DNA of 64,000 nt from the NCBI GenBank assembly GCA_036023115.1, contig JAYKKT010000074.1:13129501-13193500 (forward strand). The letters run 5' to 3'. Shown piece after piece: positions 41,007-55,900 of the stretch. The stretch comes from Brasenia schreberi. Lineage: Eukaryota > Streptophyta > Magnoliopsida > Nymphaeales > Cabombaceae. A model generated the notes under the pieces. That model ran no database searches, had not been told where the DNA came from, and saw nothing but the letters and a program-made list of their open reading frames with translations. Position 1 is the stretch's first letter. Each line of letters opens with the position of its first letter. The position numbers and the translations under genes were made by a program.

Positions 41007-41559
41007 TTCCACTTACTCTTTCTTTGTTTCTTTCTGTTTTCTCTCACAACTGATTTCGAGTACGTTGGACGTCGGCGTGTAAGGTGTGTTCATGTTAGGC
41101 TCCAGCCTCACACTGTGACCGAATAAAAAGAGAAGTCTCTAACATCGATTTCACTTGTCGTCTTTTTCCCGTCATTGATCCCCAGAAGACTTGTCGCGCG
41201 AACAAAGTTACTTTGAGAATGCTGAACCAGGAATAGCTCACCTGGTTGCGGGCTCGATTCACAAGTTGACGCTCATGAGTGCGATACTTGTGGGTGGGGG
41301 TGTGGGGGCATCTAGCTTCGGCCTCCCCATTGTACCAAAATAAGCTACGTTGAGAATACTGGAAATTTGTTTGTTTAATTTGTTTCAATTCTCTTCTATG
41401 TTTGATTAAATTCTTCTCTTTTCACTACAGTTCCTCCTTGAAAAGATTAGTCCATTTTGATTTTTGAACATTATGTTGCCAAGATCATAGAGATTACTAT
41501 GCTTTAAGAAAAAGCAAGTTTGTTGACCATTTTAATCAAGATGACCATGTTCATGCCAA

Positions 41560-41712
41560 GAAATTAAAAGAAACGGTCTCGAATTTCGTTTTTTACAATG
41601 GGAGGCAAGGCCTGACATTCACATGCATACACATCCGGAGAATCAAACTCACCACCTGTGCGGGATTCACTGAGCCTCGCCAGATGAGCCAACTCTCTCA
41701 TTCCCAAGCGAA
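41560..41712 (-). repeat. Candidate tRNA-derived SINE
   Basis: On the minus strand an A-box-like TTGGCTCATCTGG is followed about 35 bases later by a B-box-like GAGTTTGATTCTCC, the spacing of a pol III promoter. Non-tRNA sequence follows. No target duplication was identified. Confidence 0.4.
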
Positions 41713-43370
41713 ATCTTAAGAAATCTAAATGCACCCATAGAAACCTGTTCACCTCCAATTTCACTACTAGAACTACACTAGTGGGTTCATATGGCTAAAG
41801 CCACCAGAATTGGCTCAGATCTCATGTTAGACGTGCAGATTTGAAGTTAAAGTTGCTCTCTGAGAATCAAATCCTGGCCAATGGGCTCTAGAGAACGAGG
41901 ATAACAGACTAGCCTTCTTGCTAGATTTGTCGGTGGCTTGGACCAGGTGAAATGGATCATACTGCGCATGAACTCCCTGCAACAGTTTAAAGAAACAAGA
42001 TACTTCAAGAGACTACAAGAAAGAAAAGAACATGAGGGAAAGAGAGGAAGGCCAAGTTGTTATTATAATTATTATTAGTAGTAGTATATCGTGATGGAGG
42101 AGTTTAGAGGAGCGCAAGGTTTGTATAGACCTCGGAAGCTCCTGATATATATATCTGCCCCCTATTGGGTGGCATGTAATAACAATATCCTTTATACTCC
42201 TTCAAAACCTCTTAAAAATTATAAATACACTAATGCTACCCAAATTAAATGGGTGAGTATGAATAAACACATCACAAGTGAGCAGGATCAGGTTTTCCTA
42301 TATATATAATAAAAAAACAACAGCCTTAATCTTACAGAAAGAAGTTGACCCACAGCTTCAGAATATGTCAAAGGTAAAAACCTGTTGAAACACCTCAGTC
42401 TAGCAGCATACAGATGTCATTAGTATCTTGTAAGGTACTCGACTTTAGTTCAAATATTTGGAGCACTGTAACATGAAGAATGTGATGAAAATGCCATGGT
42501 ATCTTCACAAGTGCTCATCCAATTACTCCAATGAGTCGACTCACTAGTTGAAGTCAATGAGTTCGACACTCTGGGCGTGCATCTAGCTTTTGCCACCTCA
42601 TTGTACCAAAAACAAATACTAGTCACGGGTCGACATTTGCTATGAAGTAGAATTATCCCCACTGTCCTTGGTGTCATAGAAACGATTCTCGTGAAAGGCA
42701 TTTTGATAAAGGATCTGCCAAGTTACGGCAAGATCTGATCTACTTGATTGAGATCAAGTCTTGCTTTAGTCTAAGCAAATCACATAATTAAGCTATATAT
42801 ATGTGAAAACTAGGAGTTGCTAAACACCTGAATTCTAAACACCCTTCTGCCAAACTCTACTAGATGATCCAAACCCAAATCAAACTATCCAACAACATTG
42901 ATACAAAGATGAATACTATTTAAAATGCATGAATAAATTAAACGTGAGATGACTGCTTTAATCACCATTGTCCTATTGATCGTACAATGATGTTCGTCTA
43001 AAAACTCTTACAGTCTCTCTTTATATATATACATAGTGCTTCTTACTCACACCCTCTCTATATATACATAATGCTTCTTACTCAATTGAACATATTGCTC
43101 ACCCATCTTTTCATACAGCTGTACGGCTTTAACCACCAACCAACCAATCATTTTGTATTACTTTTAACCAAAACTACACTTAGACCAATAGAAATCCGCC
43201 ATCCACTCATAAAAACTACCTAAAACCAAATTATAGATGGGATTGTACTTTATAAGTTGTTTTGTTGATAGTGATAATTACTTTGACTGATGAAGAGGAG
43301 TTTTAGAAAGTGAAATGGTAAAAAGTGAGAAAATATTGATCATGTGAAATATAGGATTGAGCACGAACCA

Positions 43371-43487
<117 letters not shown>

Positions 43488-43907
43488 ATGTTCTTTTCTT
43501 GAATATCATTTATTGTCTTGTAAAAAAAAGAACTGGCAAAGAATGAATGTCCCTTTTGGTGACTAGCTGATTATTTAGTTGGTTTTTGTAAAATTTCCCC
43601 GAGTTCCAGATTTGCCAATGTGAGGACTCATCCACTTCAACAATCGATGTCGCTCTACAAAATTATTAGTCCAAGTACTTGGCAATTGGCATTCACATTG
43701 AAAATAATTACATCAAAATCTGCAAAATGCCGCTTAATATAATCAAGACTTATCCACTGTGAGGTTCATCAGAAAGGCTGATCATAAATGTTACAAACAT
43801 TAAACATCAATGTCTTGCCGCAAGCCCGAAGCTTCTTTTATTAACAAGGTGTGGAATTTTCTCCCAGGAAGAAAATGTAGGGGAATTAACTCCTGCTTGC
43901 AATCACA

Positions 43908-46900
43908 TTAAGCTGCTTTCTTGCAGAACTTTTCAAGCCAGTCCATTGTTACACTTTTTGGCCTTTCAATAGGTAAACCGAGAGCACGGTCCCAAATCAA
44001 CTGCACCATAAAACTCTTCTTAAGATGATGTGATCAAGTATACAGGACACTATATAATGACACAGAAAGCTAATTGGAATCTGCAAACGTAAGAAGAAAG
44101 AACCTGAGAACAAATTCCTATGCTTCGTGACACACCAAAAAGAACCGTGTAGTATCTATCACGAGTAACATTTGAAGAAATGGTAAGTTGAATTTTCAAC
44201 AAATATAAGACAGTTTTTCAATGACTAAAGGAAACGCAATTAAGAGATGAGTACCTTGCTTCGGTTAAACCAAAATGAGTCAGAAGTACTCCACTATGAG
44301 CATCAACGTTCGGCCAAGGGTTTTTCACCTATTTGTTCACAGTTTTCAACACTCATTTGCAAAGAAGAAAGAATCCCAAATATCTAGCAAAATTACAAAG
44401 CTAAGACCATTCATTCCTATGCACACACGCACAACCCTTTAACCCCCACTAAGTGAAGTTGGCTTGACACGCCTATACAAGTCAAGCAGACAAAGAGACC
44501 AGTTATTCAGGCTTAGCTTATTGAACTTTGACAAGTTAGTTCGTTCCCAACTTATTTGTTTAACCGGACATAAATGAGGCCAAAAGAGGAGCAACGAGGT
44601 GTTTGCTTTGTTTGCCAGCGCTGATTCACAAGCCCTTCCAGGTTAGCACTAAAAGGACAATACCCAAGAAATTTATTGCTCGACGGACCATGAATCTTTA
44701 GCAAAAATATTTAGGTGGGATGTACCTTTCCGAGCTCAGTCAGTATTGGTGGAACAACCTCATATAATTGAGAAACCTGTACAAACAAAGTGAAATGAAT
44801 GTGGGAAATCCTGTTTCTAAATTATTCTGCATAATAGCAACATAATGTGAGAAAGAAGAGGCAGGAACCAGCTTAAAAAGTGGATCATCAGGTAAGTGCT
44901 TCAAGGCAAACTCCCTTTGGCAAGTATATCTTGGATCAGTTTTGCGCAGAACACCATGACCATATCCTGGAACAACCTGCATCAACACATTGGACAGATC
45001 AATTGGAAAGATCATGATGAGCAGAGAGTGCCATCTCACTGAAATTAGCGCAGACTTGAACAACAATCTCTGCAATACAACAGACTTGTGATCCTATATT
45101 TGCACAATTGACATTAAAGGTTTTTAAAATGGTTTGGAAAAGAACAAAAACTAAAAATGGTTTGGAGAAAAAGAACAAGGACTTTCATGTCATTCTTATT
45201 AGCAATGCTGGGAAGAAAGGAAACAACACAAAGATAAGCAAGATTTCTTTCTTCATTCAGACTTCGTTTCCACTACTCCACGATCACGAATACTGTCCCA
45301 TACGAAGACAATGATTTTAGCATTTTATTAGCATCTTCCTGTTGATGGCAAGGTGTAGCAAGCTTGTGGAAGTTGAGCCTTACCACAAGCGCCAGCATGC
45401 AGCGTGTAAGATATCAAATAAAGAAGCTACAAGCAGTCGTAGCCCAATCAAATCCTAGCATGCCACCCAGAATGACCACAAATTGAACAAGCTAAAGATG
45501 AATCTTCTATTTGATCCAACTTCCAAAAGAACACATTTATGTCATATCCAAACTGCTTCAAAAATATCTGGTCTTCAATAATCTTATTTATCTCCACCAT
45601 ACTCCACTGGAAGAAACAACACATTGAGTATCTTATCATGCCAAATCTCAAACTGATTCTTCTGCAAGATATTATGGCAAAGCCAAATTATCTCTTGGAA
45701 ACTGTCATGTTTAATGTATTGAAGAACAACGTAATAAATTCCTTTACTCATCAACAATGATGAGCTTCATTTCAAGTACTAAGTACAAGGTTCAAAGGAC
45801 AAAACCACATTCTAGGGTGCCATACCTTGCCACCTTTTAGTGTTTTCCACACATGCTCCTTTAGCTGCTCTGTTGTGATATTTTCCCCATACTCTTCAAT
45901 TACAGATTTAATCCACAACAAGGTTTCCTGAGAAAGAACGAAGTGTCATTCCCAAAGTACACTTGAATTTATATCTTGAAACAGACCAGCATGTATTAAC
46001 TATCCAACTCGGCCACCAAAAATTAGAAAATTTCGAAATAGTAAACATCATAATGACTAATAAGTATAGTGGACTAGTGTGAAACATAAAGTTGGAATGA
46101 ATTTGAGACACCAAGTATCACTAGATTAAACACATGCAACTAACTTTAATGCAACAGATGTGCACAGAGAACCGATGTTCAGAAAATGACTGCTTGCTAA
46201 CAATCATGTTTACCATTCAACAAGTTCATCATATATGCTGAGAATAAGAGAAAACTGTCAACTCAAACAAGAAATGCCATTACCTGATTAGCCAAGCCAT
46301 GAAGTGGCCCAGCTAAACCGTTCAAGGCAGCTGCAAATGCAAGGTATGGATCTGAAAGGGCGCTTGCTACCTTCATTAAAATATAGAAAATTTGCATGAG
46401 GTTGGTTTGTAAAATTCTTCACCGTACACCAATGCAAACGTCAAAACAAGAGTAACATACCAGGTGTGCAGTGTGAGCACTAACATTTCCACCTTCATGA
46501 TCACTACAAATAAGATAATTTTGAGCTTTTAAATGAATATGATTGCAACTTTAATGCCTTGTCTCTTTCTGAAACTAAAAGGCACACTGAGGATATTAAT
46601 AGCACTCAGCAACTATGGGTCAGAACATGCAGGAAATAAAAGAGAGTGAAATTTAGCACCTGTGAAGAGTGACGTATAGCCTCATCAACTCTTGCATTTT
46701 TGGACTATCAAATCCCAGCATGTGTGAAAAATTGGCACCATAATCTAATGAATCATCAGCAGGTATGATATGTCCACCTTTGTATATCCTTCATCATCAA
46801 ATTAAGCAGCGTTATTTCCATACATGGTCACATATTGGACACGCACTAACCACCTATGACAGAAAGGATCTTTTGCCAAAGTCAAAGCCATTCATTTAGC

Positions 46901-49900
46901 TTTAGTTTCCATGCTGTGACTTGGTTATTTAAGAGGACAGAGATCCCTATGAATTTAAATTAACAAAATTCAAGTCTTACATGCAAGATATCGATCCTAA
47001 TCAACCACTAAGATGGATTGTAAGTGATCAAGGAAACACGTCTCATAATGATAGAGTAAAATAATCATGCTTGAGAGAAAAAAAGGAAATACATACTGGT
47101 GATAACCATTTATAGGACATAGAAGCTGATCAATCACTTCTAGGAAATGAAAAGGGATTTCTTATTGTTTCAGATGGTACTCCAAACTTGGAAGGAACAT
47201 GAAGATATCAATGGATGCACACAATTGATACCCACATGTAGACATTTTTTATCCTACATGTTTAACACCATAAATGATATCAGCAGCATTCCAATTTCAA
47301 GAAAATTACAGCAAGTCATTTAATCATTTGTGAGAATGATGGGCAAGTCCATAATGTGTCAGCATACTTCAGTCAGACCTAGGTCTCGCTGATTTAAGAA
47401 GATACATCAACATGGTCATTGCAATACCCTAATTCTAGACCACTATTTTACGGAGACAAAAAAAGGTCATTAAATGTAGACCCTAGTACAAAGAAAACAA
47501 TAGAGGCAACTGAAAACTACCTTCTATAGACAAAGGCAGCTACAACCGGAAGTTGAGCAATCAAGTTAAGGGAATCTTGAAAGGTTGGCTCCCAGAATCT
47601 ACAGATATGCAAAAGACAACCATAAGACAACCATGAACCAATAAAGGATATTATACAACAGAAACTGTCAGATGTTGAACTCAAAAATCCATACTTTGAT
47701 TTTGGAATTCCACTTTCATATGACTTCTGAAATTCACTTTGAACCTTGCCAAACAAAATAAGGATAAAATACACATGTTAGTGCATTTAACGAATATTAC
47801 ATATGTTACATCCTAGGTCTGCAGAATTCTAAATTATTTTTCAGATGTCTACCTCGAAATTTCACAACTCATAAGTTGCAATGGTGCTATATTATGTGAT
47901 ATCAGCTCATTTTGTGAAATCTCCAGAAAATAAAGCAAGGGAATGAACCCCTTAAAGTATCAGGTATCTTCTTGCTGCCATACTTTAAGAACTATGACAT
48001 GCAGAAATACAAGATAAAAGCTGAACAGTAGCTAATATTTCCAGCTACAAGCAATGTTTCTGCAAGTAAATGTCTGTAATCTGACAAGGCTACTAGCGTA
48101 GTACATATCATAACAACAATACATATCATTTGTAAGCAATTTTTCTTTGCAAGTAAATATTTGTAACCTAACAAAGCTACTAACGGTAATTCATATGATA
48201 ACTATAATACCTATCACGTGTTAACCAAGGATCCGAATACATACACCTTTATAGTTCCTAGAAGAAGGGGCAAAAAAAGAAAATCTAACAGCCGGTTTGT
48301 CAGGTCCTCTAGGAAGCTACACAAGTCCATAAACAATAATGCACCTGGATGGAAACCTCTGAAAACTAAATCCAGTGCCTCACCTGAAGAGCCATCACAC
48401 CAGTTGCAAACTGTGTCATAGGATGTGCTGAAATAGGAAGAGATTCGATAGCTTTATAAACATGGTCTACAACCAAAACAAAGTCACACCGTAAGAATAC
48501 TGCATATTAGAGTCAACCACATGAAACAAAAAGTCAAAATAAATGTGCTGAAAATATAAAAAATTGTCTATATAAAGATCAGTTACAGAAACAAAGCAAT
48601 TTCAAGAAGCATGAAATAGCAAATGGATGCACTAGTAACATCAGCCAGTGAAGCTAATAAAAGAGCCAACTTTAGTAGTTAAAGTCGTGCTTAGGCCACC
48701 TTGTGCACCAAGTGTTGACCCAGCACATGGCAAATATTTATGTAGGGCCCAGCAGCAGGAGTCCTACATCTTTTTAGCTACTTTCTTTCATAGTACACTA
48801 CTATTGAAACATTGCATGCACAGTTCATTTATCATTGTGATTAAGTGTTAGTAGTTTACACTTCTGTGCAGTTATCCATGCTTCATGAATTTCAAAGTTT
48901 CAAACCATTATGACCTAGGTGCCAACCACACTTTCAGATTAAGCATGCACAGAAGCATGAGTGCAGCTAAGACTGCACCACAAGCAGATGAACCACCAAC
49001 GTCGAAACGAATTTGCTCCCTCTAGGGCTTGTTTGATTGCAGAGAGTTACTAGCATGCATAAGTTTTAATCTAAAGGTTATGAGGCTCCCAAATTGTCAA
49101 CCACTGTTTGTAACTGGTGAAACATGCCCCATACTGTTCATCAATATCAATATGATACCCAGAGTACAAATCGTATAATATTGCAAGTATTTTTTAATGC
49201 AAAAAATTGCCAAAGGTCAAAAATATATCTCAAAAAATTAGTACTACGTTACACAATATATAAGCATTACAAAGAAAAATGCAAAATGACATGAATCATA
49301 CAAGTCATATTTAAGATCAAAGATAAGCTACACGTAACAAAATTTACAATACAATAATTAAACAATCAACAACAACTAAGCCTTTTCCCATACTAGACGG
49401 GGTACAATAATTAGACAATATGCATATAAAAAGAACATCACATTAACATTCTTCGTGTAGTCATTAAAGCTTAAACTTCCAAAGTATAACATCGCTGTAA
49501 TTTGACATCATTACGTTAACAAAAATAAACTTCAATTCTTATCCTTCTTCATCATTGTCATTCATTAGACCTTCCTCTTTAGCTTCTCTCTCAAAGATTG
49601 AAGCAATTTACATCTTATTGGTTTTGGAACCATTGCACATGGCTTCTACTTCTTTTTCTCCCACCAAGAAAAGTCTTGGTAGTTGGTACTGCAGATTTCA
49701 CCGATGAAGACACCATTAGGAAAACTGCATATGATAATGATTCTCTTTCTCTAACAACTCAATGTAGATTCAGCCTTTCCATGTCCAGTCATGCAACATT
49801 TTCATTTTTGGCACCACCATCTTCTACATGCGCTGGTGTATGACTATCCCAAAACATGGCATCATGGGGCATTTTTGGTCTTAATGCTGCTCATAACAAT

Positions 49901-52900
49901 TACCTTCCCATATCACTGGTAAACTTCCTATCGCCTGATTATATGATGCACTTCTCCTTTTTAACCAAATTACATTAATTGCATGTGTCATGTCTGTACC
50001 AGTCCTCCCATCTTCTATAAGCACTGACCCCAACAACGCAAGCATACTTTTCTTTAAGATGTAATGTGTACCAATTCTAGTTTTTATATCATTTATATCA
50101 GACAAAATAACAAATTTGCATCCAATACATTTGTTTCTTTACCAAGTGGAAAATCCTTTGTTTCCAAGGTTTCACTCCATAATTCAAGAATTTATTAATT
50201 CCTTCCCCGTCACATCTCAAACTGTTGCAAGTGGCATGCACAGGACTTCATCCTGAATGTGTCATAACCAAATCAAGAGGTATGCTTAGCATTACCATGT
50301 AGACAAGCAAGAGAAAATAATTTCCTACCCAAGGTTCCTGAGAAAATCTCTATTGGTAGCATGTCATAAAGCAGCTCTAAACCAGCAACTTGGTCCAAAG
50401 GCATCTTAACAGGTATATACTTCAATGGTAAATCTCCTCGGTATAAATTCAAATTGGTGAGTGATAACTTGATACCAGTAGGCAAAATTTGCATAGCTTT
50501 TTATCCTTGTACCATTTTACTCTTCCTCCACCATTTATGCATCTCGTTGTTCTTTTATACATCTTTAAACTATGTCATGTACACATCTCAACAGGATGTC
50601 ACATCATCTCGGCACTAAAACAACACGACGGTGGGTATGACGCTGGCAAACCAAAAAAGTTCTCACACAAATTTTTCTTAAATAGCAAAAGAAAGTCAAC
50701 ATTTTTCCTTCATCTCAGCTGACAATGAGCCATACAGCTGCTCCTGCTGGTGTCATCTAGCTAAGGCATTTCTTTTAGCTACTAAAAAGAAGGATTGTGC
50801 TTAGGAGTAGAGGTTTTGGACATACAACGATATGGTGACCGAATCATGACATTGAAATTAGTGTTAGGAGTAGAGGTTTTGAATATAGTTTGTGCTTACG
50901 CACCCCAAGTAGGACTAGAAGATAGTATAAAGACAGTTTTTTGGGAAGAGTTAGATAAGGTGTTTCAAAAGATTCCACAAAGGGAGATGATTTGTTTAAG
51001 AGGAGATTTAAATGGACATGTCGGTAAAGAGGCATTAGGATATCAAGGGATTCATGGAAACTTTGGTTATGGGTATATAAACGAGGAAGGTAGGGAGATT
51101 TTAAATTTTGCTATGTCATTTGATCTCTTTATAGTCAATACAATCTTCAAAAAATGAGATGAACATTTAATTACTTATAAGAGTGGCTTATCACAAACAC
51201 AAATTGATTACTTTATTTGTAGAAAAAAAGATAGAGCGTGTTGTAAAGATTGTAAGGTAATTCCAGGAGAAAGCTTAACCACCCAACATCGACTTTTAGT
51301 TATGGATTTACAAATAAAAAAATGGACAAAGAAGAAAAGAGTGCATCGAGCTATTCGGACTAAATGGTGGAACCTCAAAAGTGAGAAAGAATATATATTT
51401 AAACAAAAAGTCCTTCAAGGAGATGTTTGCAATTATGTTGGTACACCCTCTGATATGTGGAACAATATGGCTATACATATTAGGAAAGTGGCAAAAGATG
51501 TGTTAGGGGTATCTAAGGGAGGTGTACCGGCACAAAAAGAAGCTTGGTGGTGGAGTGAAGTAGTACAAAACAAAATCAAGGCAAAGAGGGCATGTTATAA
51601 ATTACATTATGCTAAGAAAACTAGTGAAACTTTAGAAGCTTATAAGAAAGCAAAGAAGGAAGCAAAAAAGGCCGTTAGTGAAGCAAAAGCTAAGATTTGG
51701 GAGGACTTATATAAAAAACTCAACTCAAAAGAGGGTGAAAGAGACATTTTTAGGATAGCTAGGGCTAGAGATAAGAAAACTAAAGATCTTAATTATGTTA
51801 GATGCATAAAAGACGAGGATGAAAAAATTCTAGTGGCAAATGATGATATAAGAAATAGATGGAAAAACTATTTTTATAATCTTTTTAATGAAAATAACGA
51901 TGTTAGTATTAGTTTAGGAGATTTAGCCAAGTCAGAAAAGTATATAAACCACAATTTCTACCGACGTATTCAAAAGAATGAAGTCAAAGAGGCTCTTAAA
52001 CATATGAAGAGTGGTAAATCGGTAGGACCAGATAATATTCCTATAGAAGTTTGGAAAATACTAGGAGAAATAGGAATCACTTGGCTCACAAGACTATTTA
52101 ATGAAATATGGAAAAACCAAAAGATGCCCGAGGAATGGAGAGCAAGTACACTTATACCCATATATAAAAACAAGGGAGACATTCAAAATTGTGCGAATTA
52201 TCGAGGTATCAAGTTAATGAGTCATACTATGAAATTATGGGAAAGAATTATTGAACGTAGGTTAAGACAAGTATCAAGTACAACAGAGAACCAATTTGGA
52301 TTTATGCCTGGTAGATCTACTATTGAAGCGATTCACCTTTTGAGACGTCTTATGGAACATTTTAGAGCAAAAAAGAAAGACCTTCACATGATATTTATTG
52401 ATCTAGAAAAAGCTTATGATAGGGTACCGAGGGAGGTTCTTTGGAGAACTTTGGAAAAAAGAGGTATCCCATTGACATATATTAACCTTATAAGAGACAT
52501 GTATGATGGTGCAAAAACATGTGTGAGGACTCATGAAGGAACGACAGACTTCTTTGAAGTTAATATTGGGTTACATCAAGGATCAACTTTAAGTCCATAC
52601 TTATTTATAATGGTGATGGATGAGTTAACAAAACGTATTCAAGATGAAGTACCTTGGTGTATGTTATTTGCAGATGACATTGTATTAGTGGAGGAGTCTA
52701 AGGAAAAAGTTAATAGAAAATTGGAACTATGGAGAGAAACATTAGAAAACAAAGGCCTCCGACTTAGTAGAACAAAGACAGAATATATGGAATGTATGTT
52801 TGATCATTTGGCTACTTCAGAGGACATAGAAATTAAAATTGGCACACATTGCATTCCCCAAAAGGAAAGTTTTAAATACCTAGGGTCAATTTTTCAAAGT

Positions 52901-55900
52901 GATGGAAGAAATGATGGAGATGTTACATATAGAATTAATGCTGGTTGGTTAAAATGGAGAGGAGCATCAGGTATTCTTTGTGACAAGAAGATACCATTAA
53001 AATTAAAAGGTAAATATTATAGAGCAGCAGTTAGGCCTGCCATGTTTTATGGTTCTGAGTGTTGGGCAGTTAATCATCAACATGTACAAAAGATGTCTGT
53101 GACAGAAATGAAGATGTTGAGATGGATGAGTGGTCATACAAGAAAAGACCGTATACATAATGAGGTTATTAGAAACAAATTAGGAGTGGCACCAATAGAG
53201 GATAAAATGAGAGAACATCGTTTAAGATGGTTTGGACATATAGAAAGAAGATCAAAAGAAGAACCTGTAAGAAGGTTAGAAAACCTAAATTTGGAAAGTA
53301 TTAAAAGAGGTAGAGGACGACCACAAAAGTGTTGGAAAGAAACAATAAAGAATGATCTAGCTTATTGGGAGTTAACTGCTAACATGGCACACGATAGAGA
53401 TTTGTGGAAACAAAGAATCCATGTAGCCGACCCCGTCTAGTATGGGAAAAGGCTTAGTTGTTGTTGTTGTTGTTGTACTAAAAAGAAGGATTGTCAGCCA
53501 TCTGCTGTCAACTCAGCTGAATCCTGTATATCAGCTGACAGGAAAGCTATGTTAACAATATAAATATATAAACATGTACAGACGTATGTATGGTTTTAAA
53601 CCATTCAAGTTCCTTGTTTCAAGATTAAAATTATTGCAACACGATGCTAGAGAATAAATATGATGTATCTTTTTTTTTTTAAGGTAAGATAAAAAATCAA
53701 CTTGCACACAGTGCCACAAACTTCAGAATTCTTGAGGAATAAGATTCATATATGAAGTCTGGAAAGAGAAAAGGGAAAGGTTGAGAGCACAAATTCCTTT
53801 CAATGATACTATTTGCAAACATGCATGTTATGTTTGCTTACTGCTCAAAATCAACGTATTCACTTGCCATTCATAAGAGGGTCAGTAGTGAGCTGTTAGC
53901 TAATACATATATCATGCATACATACATACATACATACATAAACACATACATATATATATATGCGTATATATGTAGATATATAGTCCATGAGAACTGCACC
54001 AATGAATTACTAAGTTTGATGTGTCCCACACCCATGCGACATAGACATTAAATATCTTTGTAAGCTAAGTGATTCATGTCATGATTTAGTCCCCACATTT
54101 TATTCGACTTGATAAGTTAAATTGCCTCCTTGTCTTCCTTCTTTTGGGTCTAGATGTTTCAAAATATGTATGTTCTAGACGCGGCCACAAACTTGCAGTT
54201 TTGAAGTTCCACGCTCAGCAGCATACCATACAGTTAACCACTCTTGGGCATTTTCTTGGACTGCATTCACGTGCAACTTCATGTAAATGTTCTCTATCAT
54301 GCTTACTTTATAATTTTGAAATAACAAGAACTATATATGAAGAACAACGTTTTAAAGTGACTCATACCATGACTAACCAATCAAAGCAATATTTTAATAG
54401 CACAAAGGCATGCAAAAACAGTTTAAAAAACAACATCTTCACAATTCAAAGTGTTCAGTTCTTAAAAGGCAAAAAGCAATTTCTGCAAGATCAGAAAACA
54501 CTAAGAAAAGGAAAAAACTAGAGATAGTAAGCAATGGCAAACATCAAACCTGGGACAGTTGCACGGCTCTGCAAGTCTTTAGATAATGCATTTGCTTGTT
54601 CCTTTGTAGGTACCTGTTGAAAAGGATATTTTGAACAACTGGTAAAGAACATTTGAAACATATAACCTTTATTTTCTGAAGAAAAGGTCAAATGTTCCAT
54701 TGGCATCAGCAGCAGAAGCCTTAAGAATTGAAGAAAGGACTTTTTTTGCATTCTGTGAGAATTCCTTTATCCCTCATATCATGCGCTATAACCCCCCCCC
54801 CCCCCCCCCCGCCCCCATTTGAAGCCAAATGGCATGTGATGATGTGAATAAAGGAAACACAAATACTTGTTTAAGCAGTTAAGCATTTGGAAAATGCAAG
54901 AATGATGGGTTTTTAATGAATAAACAGGATATAAAATGAACTGTGTAATTTAACTTCAAGTGGGAAAAAATGAAAAGCCTGAAACCTCGATTCAGAAATA
55001 GCTATGCAGTAAATGATTTACTTTTTACCGTTAAAAGCACAAAATGAACATATTCAGGCAGTAACCTTCAAAATTTAAAGGGAAGAAGAAAGAATATGTT
55101 ACCATAAATAGTTACTCAAGATTCTGAGAGTTCCGTTATACTTTAGATATGTAAGATGATGAAGAACAACAAATTGCATTTTAAGCAACTTATAGAAGCA
55201 ACAGGGATAACTGGAGAAAGATGGTACAGAGAATCCTCACCTTGCCAGTTAAGAGAAGCCATAGCAAGCCTTCAGGCAATGGCTCACCAGCAGGTATTGC
55301 AGAAGGTAATACTTGCTGACATTCAGGAATAGAAAGGCCTCTAAAACGAATTCCCTGTACATTCCAAAAGAGCTGTTAACTTTACTTTTCCTTTCCCTTT
55401 GGAAAAAAGCTTCCTGTCAATGATGAACAATTAAGACTTATAGTTTTATTACCTCTTCTGGATCAAGAAGAGATGGCTCCCACAGCATTCCTGTAATCCC
55501 TCTCATTCCACCAATTACCTCCAAAATGCAAATAAGCAAGTTTAATTAATATATTATGCCAGACTATCAGAGGAAAAAGTGCTGAGATGAAAAACTTTTA
55601 GCGATTTCAGCTATCCTTTTATAATATATTAACTCCAGTGACATACTCAAAATTCAAGAATAATAACGTAGGAGGCAGGCTTATTTACCATGTCCAAGGT
55701 GATGTTCCCTAACTGAAGCTTTCCGTGTTCAGCTTTCAAATTCTTCAACCGCTCCTACAGTCACAAAGAAACGATCAAGGACCCACAAAAAGAATAACAG
55801 ATCTTAACAGAAAGAAATCTGAAGAGCACACACCTATTTGCTACCCATGCTTATTATGGAAAACAAAGCAGAAACATGTGATTCTAAAGTTATAACAGCA

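Noticed and set aside
41222..41300. tRNA-like sequence (TAGCTCACCTGG ... GGCTCGATTCA)
   Set aside because: It lacks the arms of a tRNA and the A-B box spacing is wrong; at most repeat-derived.
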